A DNA stretch of 64,000 bases. It comes from Sitta carolinensis. Taxonomy: Eukaryota > Chordata > Aves > Passeriformes > Sittidae. The stretch lies in the NCBI GenBank assembly GCA_032173965.1, contig CM063288.1:22414001-22478000 (forward strand). Reading direction: 5' to 3'. Under the pieces are notes generated by a model, which saw only the letters and a program-made list of their open reading frames with translations, was not told the DNA's origin and ran no database searches. This document shows, in pieces, positions 1-11,797 of this stretch. Positions within the stretch are counted from its first letter, which is position 1, and every line of letters begins with the position of its first letter. Made by a program: the position numbers and the translations under genes.

Positions 1-53
1 CCAACCATACTTCCTAACACCTATCTTTTCACAAAGTGTCCAGAATTGAACTA

Positions 54-82
54 GTGTTGTGGCTGATTTAAAGCCACAACAC
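54..82. repeat. Perfect 11-bp inverted repeat (hairpin)
   Basis: Positions 54-64 (GTGTTGTGGCT) and 72-82 (AGCCACAACAC) are exact reverse complements separated by a 7-nt loop. The pairing stops at both ends. No neighbouring gene or terminator context is visible. In a 64-kb A+T-rich window a few stems of this length are expected by chance, so the structure is certain but any function is not. Confidence 0.6.
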
Positions 83-3000
83 CAAAACAGATAGACAGTG
101 CATTATTTTAAAGCTTGGAATGCATGGCTACCCAGTTTTCCCAGGACTGATTAAACAGGAGGTTTGTCAGAATTGCATCAGAGTTACAGAATTAGTGGAA
201 GGGATGAAGATGGAAGCAAGCAAATGTACTCAAGAAAAATGGGCATTGTGTTCTCTATAGACACCAACGATCAGAAACAGCTGCACAAGTGCTTCAACAC
301 ATCCACTGAGCTTCCTCAATCTTGCTAGAACATTCCTTTTCCTACTCTTCACTACTCTACTTACAACAGGTTTTCTTTTCTCTTTACACCACTAATGCAA
401 GACCATCATTCTCCTAACTAAATTCAATCCCTTTTGAGATAGTCCATATTCAATCCCCTAAACCCAAAATATCTCTGAAATAAACCAAAGACACAGAAAC
501 TTGAATTTAACCTGGACCAACTCTGCCTTCTAACATAGATCTTATTCACAAGTCTGTGAAGTTCCTTTCTCACAGTGGCATTTTGCATTTTTTCCCTATA
601 GCATCCGTGGTGCCAGTCTAGACATCATCAGACTAGCTGACAAACATGGAACCTCTTCTAAGTCCCTTGTTTTGGGCTTTGGAGGTTATTTTTAAATTAC
701 AGGAATAAGCCAGTCTGATTATTGAAAAAAATAAAACTTAAATGCTGAGAAAATGGTCTACTGCACTTATCAAATAAGGCCTAATTCCACCTTTTGGTTA
801 TAAATTGCATATGTAAGTGCTAAGTATAATTTCTATTAATAATTTATTATTATTATTTATGTTATTTAATAACAGCATAAGCATGTCCAGGAAAGAGGCA
901 GCATACCCCACCACTTTCTTAAGTGAACAAGTTCCTTCCTCTGCATAAGTATTCCGGCCCAGAGGTACATTATATCAGATGAACTGTCCAGTCTACCTCC
1001 ACTTTTTGCATGGGAAGGAAGATAAAGGAAAGAACAGTCTTAAAAATGAGATACACAATGGTGGAGATCATAATGGCATCTAAAAGCATTTCCAGTAACA
1101 CAGAAAAATCTTTATTGCTTTCTGCATGCTTCTTAATTATGTTAATCATGATGAACTTTAATATTATTACCCACTAATAATCTTAAATTGATATCAAGGT
1201 AGATGCAATATATATTACTATATGATTTCCACACTTGTCTGCATGAAGGACAAATAGGGTGAATTTTTTTCATTATGGCTTCTATTTTCTTCCTATACCC
1301 TGGGTAAAGTCAATCATGTATTGCCACGAAAAGAAATCCATAACTCATACTGTTTTGAGATCAGCTTTTCCTATTTTGAGAATGGACAAGTTCACAAGTA
1401 TAGATGTAAGATTGTTATATAGCTGTGGTAAAAGGATAGCATAGTCAGAGATTTGCACACTTAAATAAAAAAATTACAAATTAATACTATAGAAGGAATT
1501 TGAAAATGAAAATTAGTTTATCATCCATTGCTGGACAGCAGTTTATATTGGAGAGTTGGAGAAGAAAGCTAACTCATTAAAAGGATGGTGCCAATAAAAA
1601 TGCTTAGTACTCTTTATATGAAAAGTACTTATATTTTTCATTACCAGAGGGGATTGACTGAAAGTTACCCAAACGTAGAATATCAAGGAAATCCTTTGAG
1701 AACAAAAAATACTGTGAAAATAGCATTGCCAGGGGTGGGAAAACGGACCCCTATAATGCCCTGATAAAGAGATAAAGCAAATGGTGTGATAAGGTGCTTT
1801 AAAAATAAATAAAGGAAAATACCAGCTGCAATGGAATATTTTGCCATTGGATGTCTAGATTTGGTGTAGGACAGACCTCACTAAATACCGAAGAAATTAC
1901 CTCTGCATTAGACAGCCAATGTGTATGGAGATGCCATCTGGCCAATTGAGCTCCAAAACTGGGATGCTGTGCTGTGGACAACTAAACCCAGCTTTTCACA
2001 TAATCCTAAACAGCGAGGCAGCCCCAGGCCTGCAAGGCAGTCTGAAACTATTCCCATCATTGTCCTCATGTCCCCACCTGATTCTTGCTTCTTCACAACT
2101 TGTTAATTCATCATAGCTGTCAAAAGTTCCTTATGTAAAAGACCCTGACTGGATGGCCACACTCTCTGCCTCTGCTCAGACAGTGTGACCAAGGGCTCAG
2201 GAAACAGTTCAGACTGAGGGGAAGCACTAGGACATAAATGCTGAACTATGCCCAGCAGGCAGGGATTGGAACCAGAGTGGACCAGAATGCCTGACTGAGG
2301 CTGTGGGATGCAGGGCATCACCTCTTCTCTGCTTTGTCCCCATCCTTTTGGACTCAGTACAGCAGGGATAGATGAGACTCATTGCTTCCTTCATAAAGAT
2401 GTGTGAAAGCACCTAGAGGAGTCAGGGCTTAGCATCCTAGAAATGGGCACACCCAGCATCTCTACTTTTGAAAGACACAGCCACAGCAAATGGCACAGCC
2501 CCAGGAACCCCTACAGAACCTTTCAAACTACGACAATCAGTAATATATAGGCCACAAAAGATTTATTTTCCTCCTCTGTCCATTGTATGGTCAGGGCAGA
2601 GAAACACAGATCTTTTCCAGAAAAATGGAAAAGAAAACTAGACCCTGACTATCAGGGGCACAGTAATGAAAGAATCAATCGTGGAAAAGCCCACGGGCAT
2701 CTTAGCATGCAGTAAGAGGTCTTAAGACAGTATTAAACCACATTATTGTGCTGGCAGAGATTTCTCAGAGAGAACAGCATCCTCTCTCAGCTTCCCAGGC
2801 ACAAACATTGTCCAGGCATTAACTGTGGACACCCATCCACCAGTGACAGCCAGCTAGATGGCAGCCTTGCATACCACTGCAGATCTGCCCCTCTAAATAT
2901 ACATCTATGACAACTGTTAATACCAAACCTTTATCAATGAAAAATTAAATGCTAAGAAAGAGTGGAGAAAGAAGACTTCTAATTCTGCAAGAGTTTTTCT

Positions 3001-3960
3001 TCTTTATTCATACCAAAAGAGGCAACTATTTAATTTATCATGAGATTTCTACTTGTAACCCATACAAAGAACTATCAATATTTTATACTCACTCATCCCT
3101 TTGTTTTCTCTTAAGTTTGGGGTACTGTACTATGGGAAGGCCTTTCATTTTTCCATTATGTCTTAACTGAAGCCTCAGAAATGGGCATTTAGCAGTCTTA
3201 CACCTGACTAAAGAGAATGGAGAGAGGAAGTAGTTACCAGAATGTGGAGACTTCTCAGCCAAGCCCCAGAGACTCATCCTGAGGAGGGAGTAGCTGGAAC
3301 TTCAAAGGGAACTCAGCCAAATAAAGTCCCTAGCATAGAGAAAGGGAATTGGAAATCCTCTTGATTCTGCTGAAATACCATAATTAAAGGATGGAACAGA
3401 TCTCTGCAACACTCCCATGAGTTCAGGCAATAACACACCCAGTCTGTCATGGCAGGAAATTGATAAGAGCAAGTTGGTAAAAGTGCCAGCTCACATCAGA
3501 GATAGTGGATTCCCTGAGGAACTAGCATTAAGTCACAGGATAAATCCTGACACCAGAATTTCTAACCCTAGATGGAAGGGTAGATGAAGAGCGTTTTATC
3601 ATCATAGAACTATGAGCAAACAATGTCACTGTGTGTGCTGGAAGTTGATCCCAGGTAATACCAACCAAGTTTTACTTGTTACTGGTACACATGCCTACCC
3701 CATAGAGGCCAAATAAACCATGCCAGCCAATAGCTCTGGAGATACACTAAGGATTATTGCTACTACAGCTGCACCATAGCAAGCTGAAACCTATTTCAAT
3801 GCCTGAAGCCATTCCAAGAGGAGTCTTGCACAAAATACACAGCCAGAGATAATGACATGCTGTATATAATTAGTCATGTCTAGCCCTCCAGGGGGTAACG
3901 AATACATTTAGTAGATATTTAACATGCAATTTAGATATTTTTCCAGATTTCTCAAAAGCA
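83..3960. other. Gene-free stretch
   Basis: No exon, RNA gene or identifiable transposon is seen. Open frames do not exceed about 75 codons and resemble no protein I know. Composition is ordinary A+T-rich DNA, with a somewhat more G+C-rich part at about 1900-3850. That part could hide an old LTR or other degraded repeat, but I found no LTR ends, primer-binding site or polypurine tract to support this. Confidence 0.6.
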
Positions 3961-3961
3961 A

Positions 3962-3988
3962 TTTTTTTTTTTTGGGGGGGGGGGGGGG
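3962..3988. repeat. T12-G15 homopolymer junction
   Basis: Twelve T (3962-3973) run directly into fifteen G (3974-3988). The G run alone could form a G-quadruplex, and the tract is a likely place for polymerase slippage. A CCCC-plus-A-rich segment at 4032-4056 could pair with the T run and the first G residues. Homopolymer lengths in assemblies are unreliable, so the exact counts are uncertain. Confidence 0.8.
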
Positions 3989-4024
3989 CAGCAGCTGTCA
4001 CCAGGATAGAAAAATACTTTCTGT

Positions 4025-4107
4025 AAAAAAACCCCAAACAAACAAAAAAAAAAAAACCCACAAAACCAAAAAGACCAAAACCAGACAAAAAAAGCCATAA
4101 AAAAATT
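4025..4107. repeat. A-rich, A/C simple-sequence tract
   Basis: A long run of A interrupted by short C blocks (AAAC-like units), containing a stretch of thirteen A near 4044-4056. It lies 36 bp beyond the T/G junction and may have arisen with it. No recognisable retroelement body precedes it. Confidence 0.7.
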
Positions 4108-4418
4108 AATGGCAATCAAGAAATCTGCATACACTTGGCCAATATTAGTAAAGAAGTTTAAGGTCGATTGCTGCTCCAGGTTATGGATATTTTTACAAGA
4201 TTCTTAACAGAAGAAATTGGTCTTTCTAACAAGTCTTTTTCTTTCTCATTAAGACAAAGTATGTAGTAGTTTGTGTTGTAACTAAGAGCATAAATATAGT
4301 AATTTTTTACTATATTTATAGAGGTCTGATTGGCGGTATTTCTGACAAACAAATCAAAATTAAAATGTAACAGCAGTACCATGAAGGACTAGGATAGGAA
4401 AATTCCACTTAAGACAAT

Positions 4419-4500
4419 GGGCCTAATTCTTACTCGACTTAATAACAATGTCGATCAAAAGTAATTGATGCTGAATTCAGTGAAGTTACTCAAGGGGAGA
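4419..4500. mobile_element. Decayed palindromic MITE relic
   Basis: The segment begins GGGCCTAATTCT. It has an inner palindrome CTGAATTCAG at 4471-4480 flanked by AGTAA/TTACT arms. This matches the general plan of short palindromic elements I know from turtle, crocodilian and bird DNA, in which a GGGCCTGATTCT arm leads to a TCAGTGAAGTTACT-like centre. The outer right arm is not recognisable. The family name was not assigned. Confidence 0.45.
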
Positions 4501-7500
4501 GAAGAGCATGGAAAAGGAGAGAGAATAGCAGTTTTCAAAATTACAGGCCATTAAAGACATCCAGAGCCAAGAAAGAATTCCTTACTGATTTTCTATTGCA
4601 TTCACATTTGGAAAACAATTTAATTTCTTTCCATAAGACCTTTGCATTTCCAAGGCTTCTTAAAGACAAAATATTTGGTTGAGTGTGTTACATTTGCACC
4701 AATTAGCAGAGCAGCCAGTTAGAAATAGCTGTTGCAATGAACCGTATCCATTGGAAAAAGGGACTCGATATGGAGAGGAACAAAACTGATCTGCCGCATT
4801 CCTGTTCCAAAACAGAGGGCACAGTGATGATCAAATTTTGGTTTGGGTCCATTTTAATCAGCTTGTGGGAATTCATTACAGACTATAAGATACAGTTTTG
4901 AGAATTTAGCTCTCCTTTTCTAGACCTCCATCTCCTGGGAATCCTACCCCCATTTTCAACCTCTTCAGCATTCTCTCTGAGCATAGCTGTCTCTGTGGGT
5001 CATGGAAAGTTTATATACAATGCTCGCCAAAGACAACTGGCAACCTGAGACTTTCTGTGAGCATTTCACACACACGTTTGTAGAGCTCATCAAGCTCCAA
5101 GAACCATCCCTTGGCTATACTGCACGCACAGCTCACAGTGCTGGTCTGCATTAGCACATCTAAAGTATAGAAACCTCTTCCTGTCTCAAACCCTGCATTT
5201 CGTTGGAGAGGCCATTGGTGCTGTGCCTGCATTTCTCTGTAACTGAATCATGAAGGGTACAGGGATACCTGTAACAACAGCAGAATCTCAACCTTTTTGT
5301 ACTTGTGTTACTGCTGCTTTTCTATGTCCAGTGCTCTCCATACCTCTCAGCACCACGTATTTTTAACGTCTGCACCAATAATGTGGCTCTGACTACACAA
5401 AAGACTGGCAGCTTTTCAGTTACCAAAAGAGTGGCTGTTACCTAAACAGTTTTTTCTAACTCCTTTGTGTTTGATGCTTCTGTCACAATGTTTATAGTTC
5501 ACATTTTGACAATATTTTTCAGAATTCAAATATTTCCATTGTATTAGTTTGTCTAATACTGACATCTCATATGCCATCCCAATCTCACCTATCATTTTTA
5601 TGCCAGTTTTTTCCTCAGAATTATTAAAACCAGTCATAAGCACTTCAGGAAGGCTGACTCATCTAAGCAAGAAGCAGGTAATTTGCATGCTAACAGCAAC
5701 TTCCACAGTAGACGCAAACCAAAATCACAAAATGGTGTGCTAAATCAAAATGTGAACAAGACCAGAAACAAGTAACAGCTGACATAGCCACACAAAACCA
5801 AAATGAGAACAGTCACTGCCAGACCGTCATCTGTACAGTCTCTGGATACTAAAACCATGTTTATATTTGGGTTCTAGTAGAGGATTATTTAAATGTATCA
5901 ACAGGGTAATGTTCTTTTTCAGTCATCCCATGTGACAGGATCACAAAAATGATATAGCATTAAAGATTTTTCTCTTTATCCCAGGAATGTTACACAGCCT
6001 ACCTTAGAAAAAAAGATGGGTAGGTAGGGAAAGAAGCCTGTGCTTAAAACTGAAGAAAGAAAGGAATGCAGCATTCTCAGTTCTTCCCTGTAAATTAATT
6101 TTATTGTACCTAAATCAAAATGTCAGCACATACTTAATTTTCAGCTACTTTTATATATCATATATTACACAGCTGTGATTTCATGTTGCATTTCAAAAAT
6201 ACATTCCCACAAAGTGTATTTCTAAATAGCAGAAAGTGTCACAATACTTTTACCTGAACACACAGACAATACTTATGGCCTAATATCTGTCTGAACCCTT
6301 CCAGTATACAAACTGCTGTACTGATGGTGAAATTCCCCTGGATTTTGTCCATGGCAGCAAGCACTAATAGAAATTTCAGAAAAAGATCCAAGCAAGCCTG
6401 AAATGCTCACTGGGTAGCTGAAGAAGTTTCTTCCTTCTTATCAGATGTCCAAAAATATGAAAACAACTTTTTTCTATATCCTTTTTATATAAGTGTTATT
6501 TTTTTAAAACAGCTTTTGTGCGCCGCATTGTTGCTGCTGTTTTTTTAGAAATGTCTTGGAGGACTCGATCTCTCGTGCCCATGAATTTCCACAAGTCACT
6601 ATGCATTACCATAAGCAGGAGCTCACACATGCAAATGGCATTTTGTGAAAGAGGTGATTTGAGATTTCATTTGCACTGTTTTAAAAACCCACATAACAAT
6701 CTTTTTCCTCAATAGTTACGACATAGGCCATTAGGTCTACATATCATACCATAAGCAATTTTACACATATGAAGGCTAGGTATTTATATCTGAAACTGTA
6801 GTATACTTGCACAGTATTTTTATTATTGTACATCAAAAAATGTTGATCTATGTGATTGACAGTTGACTACATTTATATTTACACTACAGAATGTAGCAGG
6901 TTTGTGTAATTATGACATCACATCAGATGCAAATCCTTTTTAAAGTACTTTGATATGTACTTTCATGGCCATGTAATAGATTTGCATTTAAAGCTTCTAA
7001 ATTTGGTATGAGGTTTTCTTTGAAGTGCTTGAAGGCTGTTGGACACTGAAGGTGCTTTAAAACCTAATCTCACGCTTCCATGGAATGACACATCAATGCA
7101 GGGCATGATGATGTTTCATTGGCTCCAGAGGAACCATTCAGAGAACAAAGGCAAATGCAATGGAGGAAGTAGTAAAGGAGCTTATACAATACCTACTTTA
7201 AATCCTCCATTGAAGTAAAAGACTGTGACATTTGAACTCAAAGATATTTAAGCACCTGGCTGACTTTGTGTTTAAAAGATACATGTAAGTAGTACCTATC
7301 TAACTGAGAAAATGGACCTTAGTAATTGAGACAAATTCTGAAACAAGCACTACCTTCAGATCAACATGCATCATTATATCTGAAAGCAGAAAAGTGCTCT
7401 CCATCCCAAACTCATGGCCCAGTCCTGTAAAACTGTTTTCCTGTAACATCTCAGTACAAAACAGGCAGCATTAAAATTCAGTAGTCAGTTCCAAAGATAC

Positions 7501-7600
7501 TTGATTTTACCTATGCCAAAGGTAACATTTCTAGAAGTCAAAAGTTATGACAGAGATATATCCAATGTAAGGTTTATATTATGCAATGGCTAGATAAAGT
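4501..7600. other. Gene-free stretch
   Basis: Ordinary A+T-rich sequence. I see no exon, RNA gene or datable repeat. An 11-bp match to the left half of a REST/NRSF site occurs at 5347-5357 without the right half, and a palindromic-MITE-like phrase (GATATTTAAGCACCT) occurs near 7241. Both are too short to call. Confidence 0.6.
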
Positions 7601-7681
7601 TTATTAAAACTACCCCTCATATTCCAATAGAATGCCACTGCATTATGTAGCTACCTTAACGTTCATCCTGTTACATCTCTG

Positions 7682-7695
7682 GTTGCCATGGCAAT
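7682..7695. promoter_or_regulatory. RFX X-box-like motif, copy 1
   Basis: GTTGCCATGGCAAT differs at only the last base from the palindromic RFX-factor X-box (GTTGCC-AT-GGCAAC). The inner 12 bases (7683-7694) form a perfect palindrome. In vertebrates this long motif is bound by RFX proteins, occurs in promoters of ciliary genes, and is enriched in conserved non-coding elements. No promoter or gene is visible next to it, so an enhancer role is more likely than a promoter role. Binding is inferred from the motif alone. Confidence 0.6.
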
Positions 7696-7887
7696 ATCCT
7701 CCTAGGTATTTGTAAGGTCACAAAAAGAAGAGCTAACCCTCTTACTCCCAGAATAACTAATGCAGCTCAGTTACTGGCTTGATGTAAATAGTCTCAGGTG
7801 ACAGCAAACTGTACATATAGTCAATTACAACTGCTCAAAGGAAATGATTTGTTGTAAGAGCCTCTGTTCAACCTCAGTGACATCAAT

Positions 7888-7908
7888 GTTTCTATGGCAA
7901 CAGTTGCC
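7888..7908. promoter_or_regulatory. RFX X-box-like motif, copy 2, with extra half-site
   Basis: Positions 7888-7901 (GTTTCTATGGCAAC) carry one perfect X-box half-site (GGCAAC), the usual AT spacer and a weaker left half. Right after it, GGCAAC-A-GTTGCC (7896-7908) forms an inverted pair of half-sites, so a further half-site lies in opposite orientation. It lies about 200 bp from copy 1. No coding sequence is nearby. Confidence 0.5.
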
Positions 7909-9142
7909 TCTTGCACTGCTTAGAATTGAGTATTGATCAAACTAGGGCCAGCACTATTTCAGAGACTTGCTACTTTTCTGTGTGGCAATTTACAATAGGA
8001 ACTCATAACATCACTGTATATTTCAAGCCCCAAGGAACCAATTTAGCAGACAGTTACAGTAGAATATTAGCAGAGGTCAATAATGGAAGTCTGATTATAG
8101 TCCTGGAACAATTATTCAAAGCTTTTGTTGTCTGCCCTTTCATCACTCCATGAGCTATTAAAATCTTCAAATAATAATATTCATCCCAAAGAAAGTGCTG
8201 AATTCATTCATCTTCTATTTTAAACTTTATTTTTCATTGTTACGTTATCTATCAATAAAATTATTCAGCTATATTAGCCACGCTCTGACCTCTCAGAAGT
8301 AAATAACTATTGATCAAGAAGTGGAGCTCTGATGGCATAGTACAGGGTTTCCATTAATGGTCTCATTGGCCCAGAAGATAAGGTGATTCTTGCAGGGGAG
8401 CAGACAAACAGCACGGGGCTATTCCCAGCAGAGAGCAGGAAGGCACACATGGTTCTGCACAGGGGGATGGGGGCTCCTCTCCCACATCTGTCAGCAGCAA
8501 AATGGAAAAGCCTCCGTAAAATGTGTGTATTCCAGAAATGGCACTGAGGCCTTTACACCCTTCACACACAATCCCTACATCTGGGCATTCTCGCATTTTA
8601 GAGGTGATAAGGAAAGTTTTCAGGTCACATGCTTTCCTTTCTGGAAACGGATACAGTGAGGAGGTCTTTTGTGTGTTGAATGGCAAAAATGGTCAGTCTC
8701 AGGAGTAGTTAAGAATTTGTGATGAGTAATAATGCTGAGAAAGTCAAGAGAATGACGTTACTCGAAGAATGTTTCTTCTTCATTAATTGTGAAGTGTTGC
8801 AGACGGAAGTGATTGCTTGTTTCTTAGTTTTAAGAACATCACACACATCAACCTATAATTTGTCACTCTTTTTGCTCCTACAGTAATTTTCCTTTATGCT
8901 TGGAATAGGGAAATGAAAGAAAACTCTTTTCATTATTTGCAACAATAAACTGTTTACTGTATTTGATTTGTTTAACTGTATCAATTAATGGGTACTCACG
9001 GATTTAGCCTATCTCTTAACAGGATGCCCTTCAAAAAATACTTTCCTAAACCTCCCAGCTATTTGCAAAATAAGGTATTTATGGTAAGCAAAGTTTCTCT
9101 CCTGCTCTTCCACCTATTTTAGTAGGTCAACCCAGAAATTTG

Positions 9143-9235
9143 AGTTCAGGCCCTCTTCAGTGTAAATTGTGCTTCAGATGCACATACATTTTCATTCAAA
9201 TCAATAGGAGTGAGACATAGCAAAGGAGGAAATTA
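9143..9235. mobile_element. Possible MITE fragment, strongly decayed
   Basis: The phrases CCCTCTTCAGTGTAAATTG and CATTCAAATCAATAGGAGTG resemble, in order and spacing, parts of palindromic elements known from reptile and bird genomes that carry GGTGTAAATTG and TTGAAATCAATGG. Arms are too eroded to pair, so this is tentative. Confidence 0.28.
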
Positions 9236-10103
9236 TCCCCTCATTGAGTCTTCTTCTCCAAAGTAGATTTATGTAACTCCTACACAGAGATAATGTAGTT
9301 AATTACAGCCTTCTTTGACTGCATCAGTGGGAAAATAGGATTTAACTATCAGGGATGTTAAGCAGACAAATTCATCAGGAATTGAGAAAATTCCTGTACT
9401 TGACTCCAAAGGAGAGAGGGAGAAACTTCCAAACTCAGAAAGACCTAAATGAAAAAGCTAGAGGGAATGAAGAGAAAATGAACAATCATTTCTGAGGATA
9501 GTAAGATTCTCAGTTTGTCACTATTCTCATTTACCTTCTTTGTCATTTTCTCCCCAAAGAGGGTCAAAAAGATCAATCTGTGGTGTCACCAGGATGCTCT
9601 GGCAGCTCCCCATCTTTTATTCATTAGTTTCAGGCTGTGTGGTTTCCTGTCTATCTCAATGTCTAGCCAAGACTGAGGCCTGGATGACACTGATACACAA
9701 TCCAGAACAGGCAGATGTTGTACTGGAACTGGCGAACTGAAAGGCAGGGAACACATGCAGCTACCTCACCACTGGAGGACCAATTGTAACAAGCTAAAAG
9801 CTTTTAAGAGATTCTCAATTTTTGCTTATCAGAGAGAAGAAAAAGAATTCATAAGTGCCTTTCAAGTCTCGTATTGATCAAGGGTAATGGGAACTTTCTG
9901 TTGCAGCTGCAGAAGTTATTCAGGTTCCTGCCAGTATGGAAGTGTCTTGGAAAAATGTGGTTAATAAAATGCAGAAATGGCTTGCTACTGAAATATTGCA
10001 GAAAGCAGAGTGCAAAGACTACCCTGCTGTTTTCTAAAAAAAATGGTGTAAATAAAAACTTTGTACTTATTTGTAAAACAGGATAGCTCTCCTACAGTTT
10101 GGA

Positions 10104-10139
10104 TTTTTTTTTTGTTGGTTTTTTTTGGGTTTTTTTTGT
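10104..10139. repeat. T-rich simple repeat
   Basis: Runs of 10, 8 and 8 T are separated by short G-containing blocks. This is low-complexity sequence. It could be the complement of an A-rich retroelement tail, but no element body is recognisable beside it. Confidence 0.7.
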
Positions 10140-11648
10140 ATGAATAGGCTATGGTGAATAAACACAGACACAGTATTCAAATATGGTAACCAAACAAAGT
10201 GCACTTTGCAAAAGTATCATCCCAGCACAGTTTCCATCACCATTTTTGTGGACTTCTGTGGGGTTACACTTTATACACCATTTTGTACAGTAAATTTGAA
10301 GCGTGTAAGTTTTACCATTTACATGTACACATTTACATGGTGTTAAAGTGGCTAAAATTATGGCTTCATACTTCAAATAGAAAAATGAGAAAGGGTAAAA
10401 AAAGTCAAGAAAACAAACATCACAAATTCTAATGCTATTTTAGGGTTAATTCCAGCTGTTTCTTCTGGAACTAACAACAATATCTAGGCTGAGCTGTTAG
10501 GTTATTATTCCATTTAGGCACAGTCTTTCCTGGTATGTCGAATCAGACCTTGAAATTATCAAGGAATAAATTGACTTCAGTGCATACAGGGACAGACTTT
10601 TAAAGCCATTCTATGCGGTTCTGATCAATAAGTACATGGTTTATGTTCTTGACTACATCGTCTTGATTTAGAGAGCTCCCTTGTAGCCCAAGACATAGTA
10701 TTCCTGTATTGGGATGAGCTACAGTGAAACAACATGAAGACCATGAACTCACCTATCTATTATTTCTCAACACAGGCTGTAGGTAAAAATATAACACCTC
10801 ATTCATTTTATTTTTCTGTATATCACTGTACAATCATCAGCACTTTCTTTTCATCAAAATCTATTTGACAAAAATTGTAAAATTTGAGAAAGCACTAAGT
10901 CTTTCATGTTGTAGAAATATAAGCTGCATCAAGTCCAGCCTTTAAGTAAGCCAATCCTCCAGCTGGAAGATATAAGCTGTCACAAATGCTTTACACAGAC
11001 TGATTTTTAGACTGATTTTGAATTTCATTGTGGGCTGACATCACGCAATAGCCACCAATATCAGCAATAGCAACTAGCACCAGAGATGCTCCAAGAGCTA
11101 CCACTTCTGGGTAGATTAAACTGTTAAACACATTCTAACATTTTTCTGTTTTCAGTATTCAGTCCTGTTCACTAAACAGTTATACACTGAAATAGAAAAT
11201 TAATTCCAAATTTATACTAGAGAGAAATGGAAACAGCAGTTACAGCTGAGGAAGGATACATTTTCCGCCGAACAACCATGCAAATGCAGTCAGTCCTCTC
11301 CTTTTTCACAAGAAAGATGACTTTTTACTCTGCATTTCAGAGTAAATGTGTTGGGTTCAATAAACCTCTCAGAAGCAAATGTTCAGTTAAGACCATGCAG
11401 GTTCAGAAACCTCATCAGGAGGCCCTAAAGGACATAGCGGAGACTTGGAGCAGAACTCAGAAAAGCAGTTAGGAAAGTTGTCCTCTTTAATCAATTTTTT
11501 TTTTTCCTTAATATTGAACTGGGCAAGTGATTATTTCTTTCGATAAGGGCATTTGCTAAAAGTAAAATTCAAACTCAAAGAAGCTTTGTTAAAGCCCCAA
11601 TTCCTATGTTCCTCACCCTGGCTTTGCTAACATTGGTTATCCCAGTCA

Positions 11649-11797
11649 CGTATTTCAAGGTCAGCAGGGACCAATGTGATCATCTAGTCTGAAGTGTTGT
11701 AAAACACAGACCATAGAATTTCACCCAGCAATTCCAGTGTCTAGCCAAGTAATTTGTGGCTGAACTAGAGTATATCTTTCGAAAAGTCAGCCAGCAA
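11649..11797 (-). mobile_element. Ancient CR1 LINE, 3'-end relic
   Basis: The + strand reads as the reverse complement of a CR1 3' region of the old amniote type. Phrases in order are AAGGTCAGCAGGGACCAATG, GATCATCTAGTCTGA, AACACAGACCATAGAATTTC, ACCCAGCAATTCC, and TAATTTGTGGCTGAACTAGA followed by GTATATCTTTCGAAAAG. These correspond closely to the conserved 3' portion seen in turtle and crocodilian CR1 copies. The element is heavily 5'-truncated, as usual for CR1, and carries no coding sequence. Substitutions and loss of the terminal 8-bp repeats indicate great age. Orientation is minus because the 3' end lies on the left. Confidence 0.8.

Larger units (their letters stand above)
8160..11648. 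other. Gene-free stretch
   Basis: No exon or RNA gene was recognised. The two overlapping opposite-strand open frames at about 8363-8686 (89 and 107 codons) are mirror images of one locally stop-poor segment and match nothing I know. A T-rich simple tract lies at 10104-10139. A possible MITE fragment at about 9143-9235 is listed separately. Confidence 0.55.

Noticed and set aside
1900..3860. G+C-richer region considered as a possible LTR or retroelement relic
   Set aside because: No terminal repeats, primer-binding site, polypurine tract or coding motif could be found.
5347..5357. TCAGCACCACG, left half of a REST/NRSF site
   Set aside because: The right half (GGACAGCGCC) is absent, and an 11-bp match is not enough to call a site.
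6629..6934. Two ATGCAAAT octamers (6629 and 6927), with others at 11278 and 33546
   Set aside because: An 8-base word is expected a few times in 64 kb of A+T-rich DNA on two strands, and no shared spacing or partner motif was seen.
8363..8686. Overlapping frames of 107 (minus) and 89 (plus) codons
   Set aside because: They lie on opposite strands of the same stop-poor segment, with no start context, splice context or known similarity.
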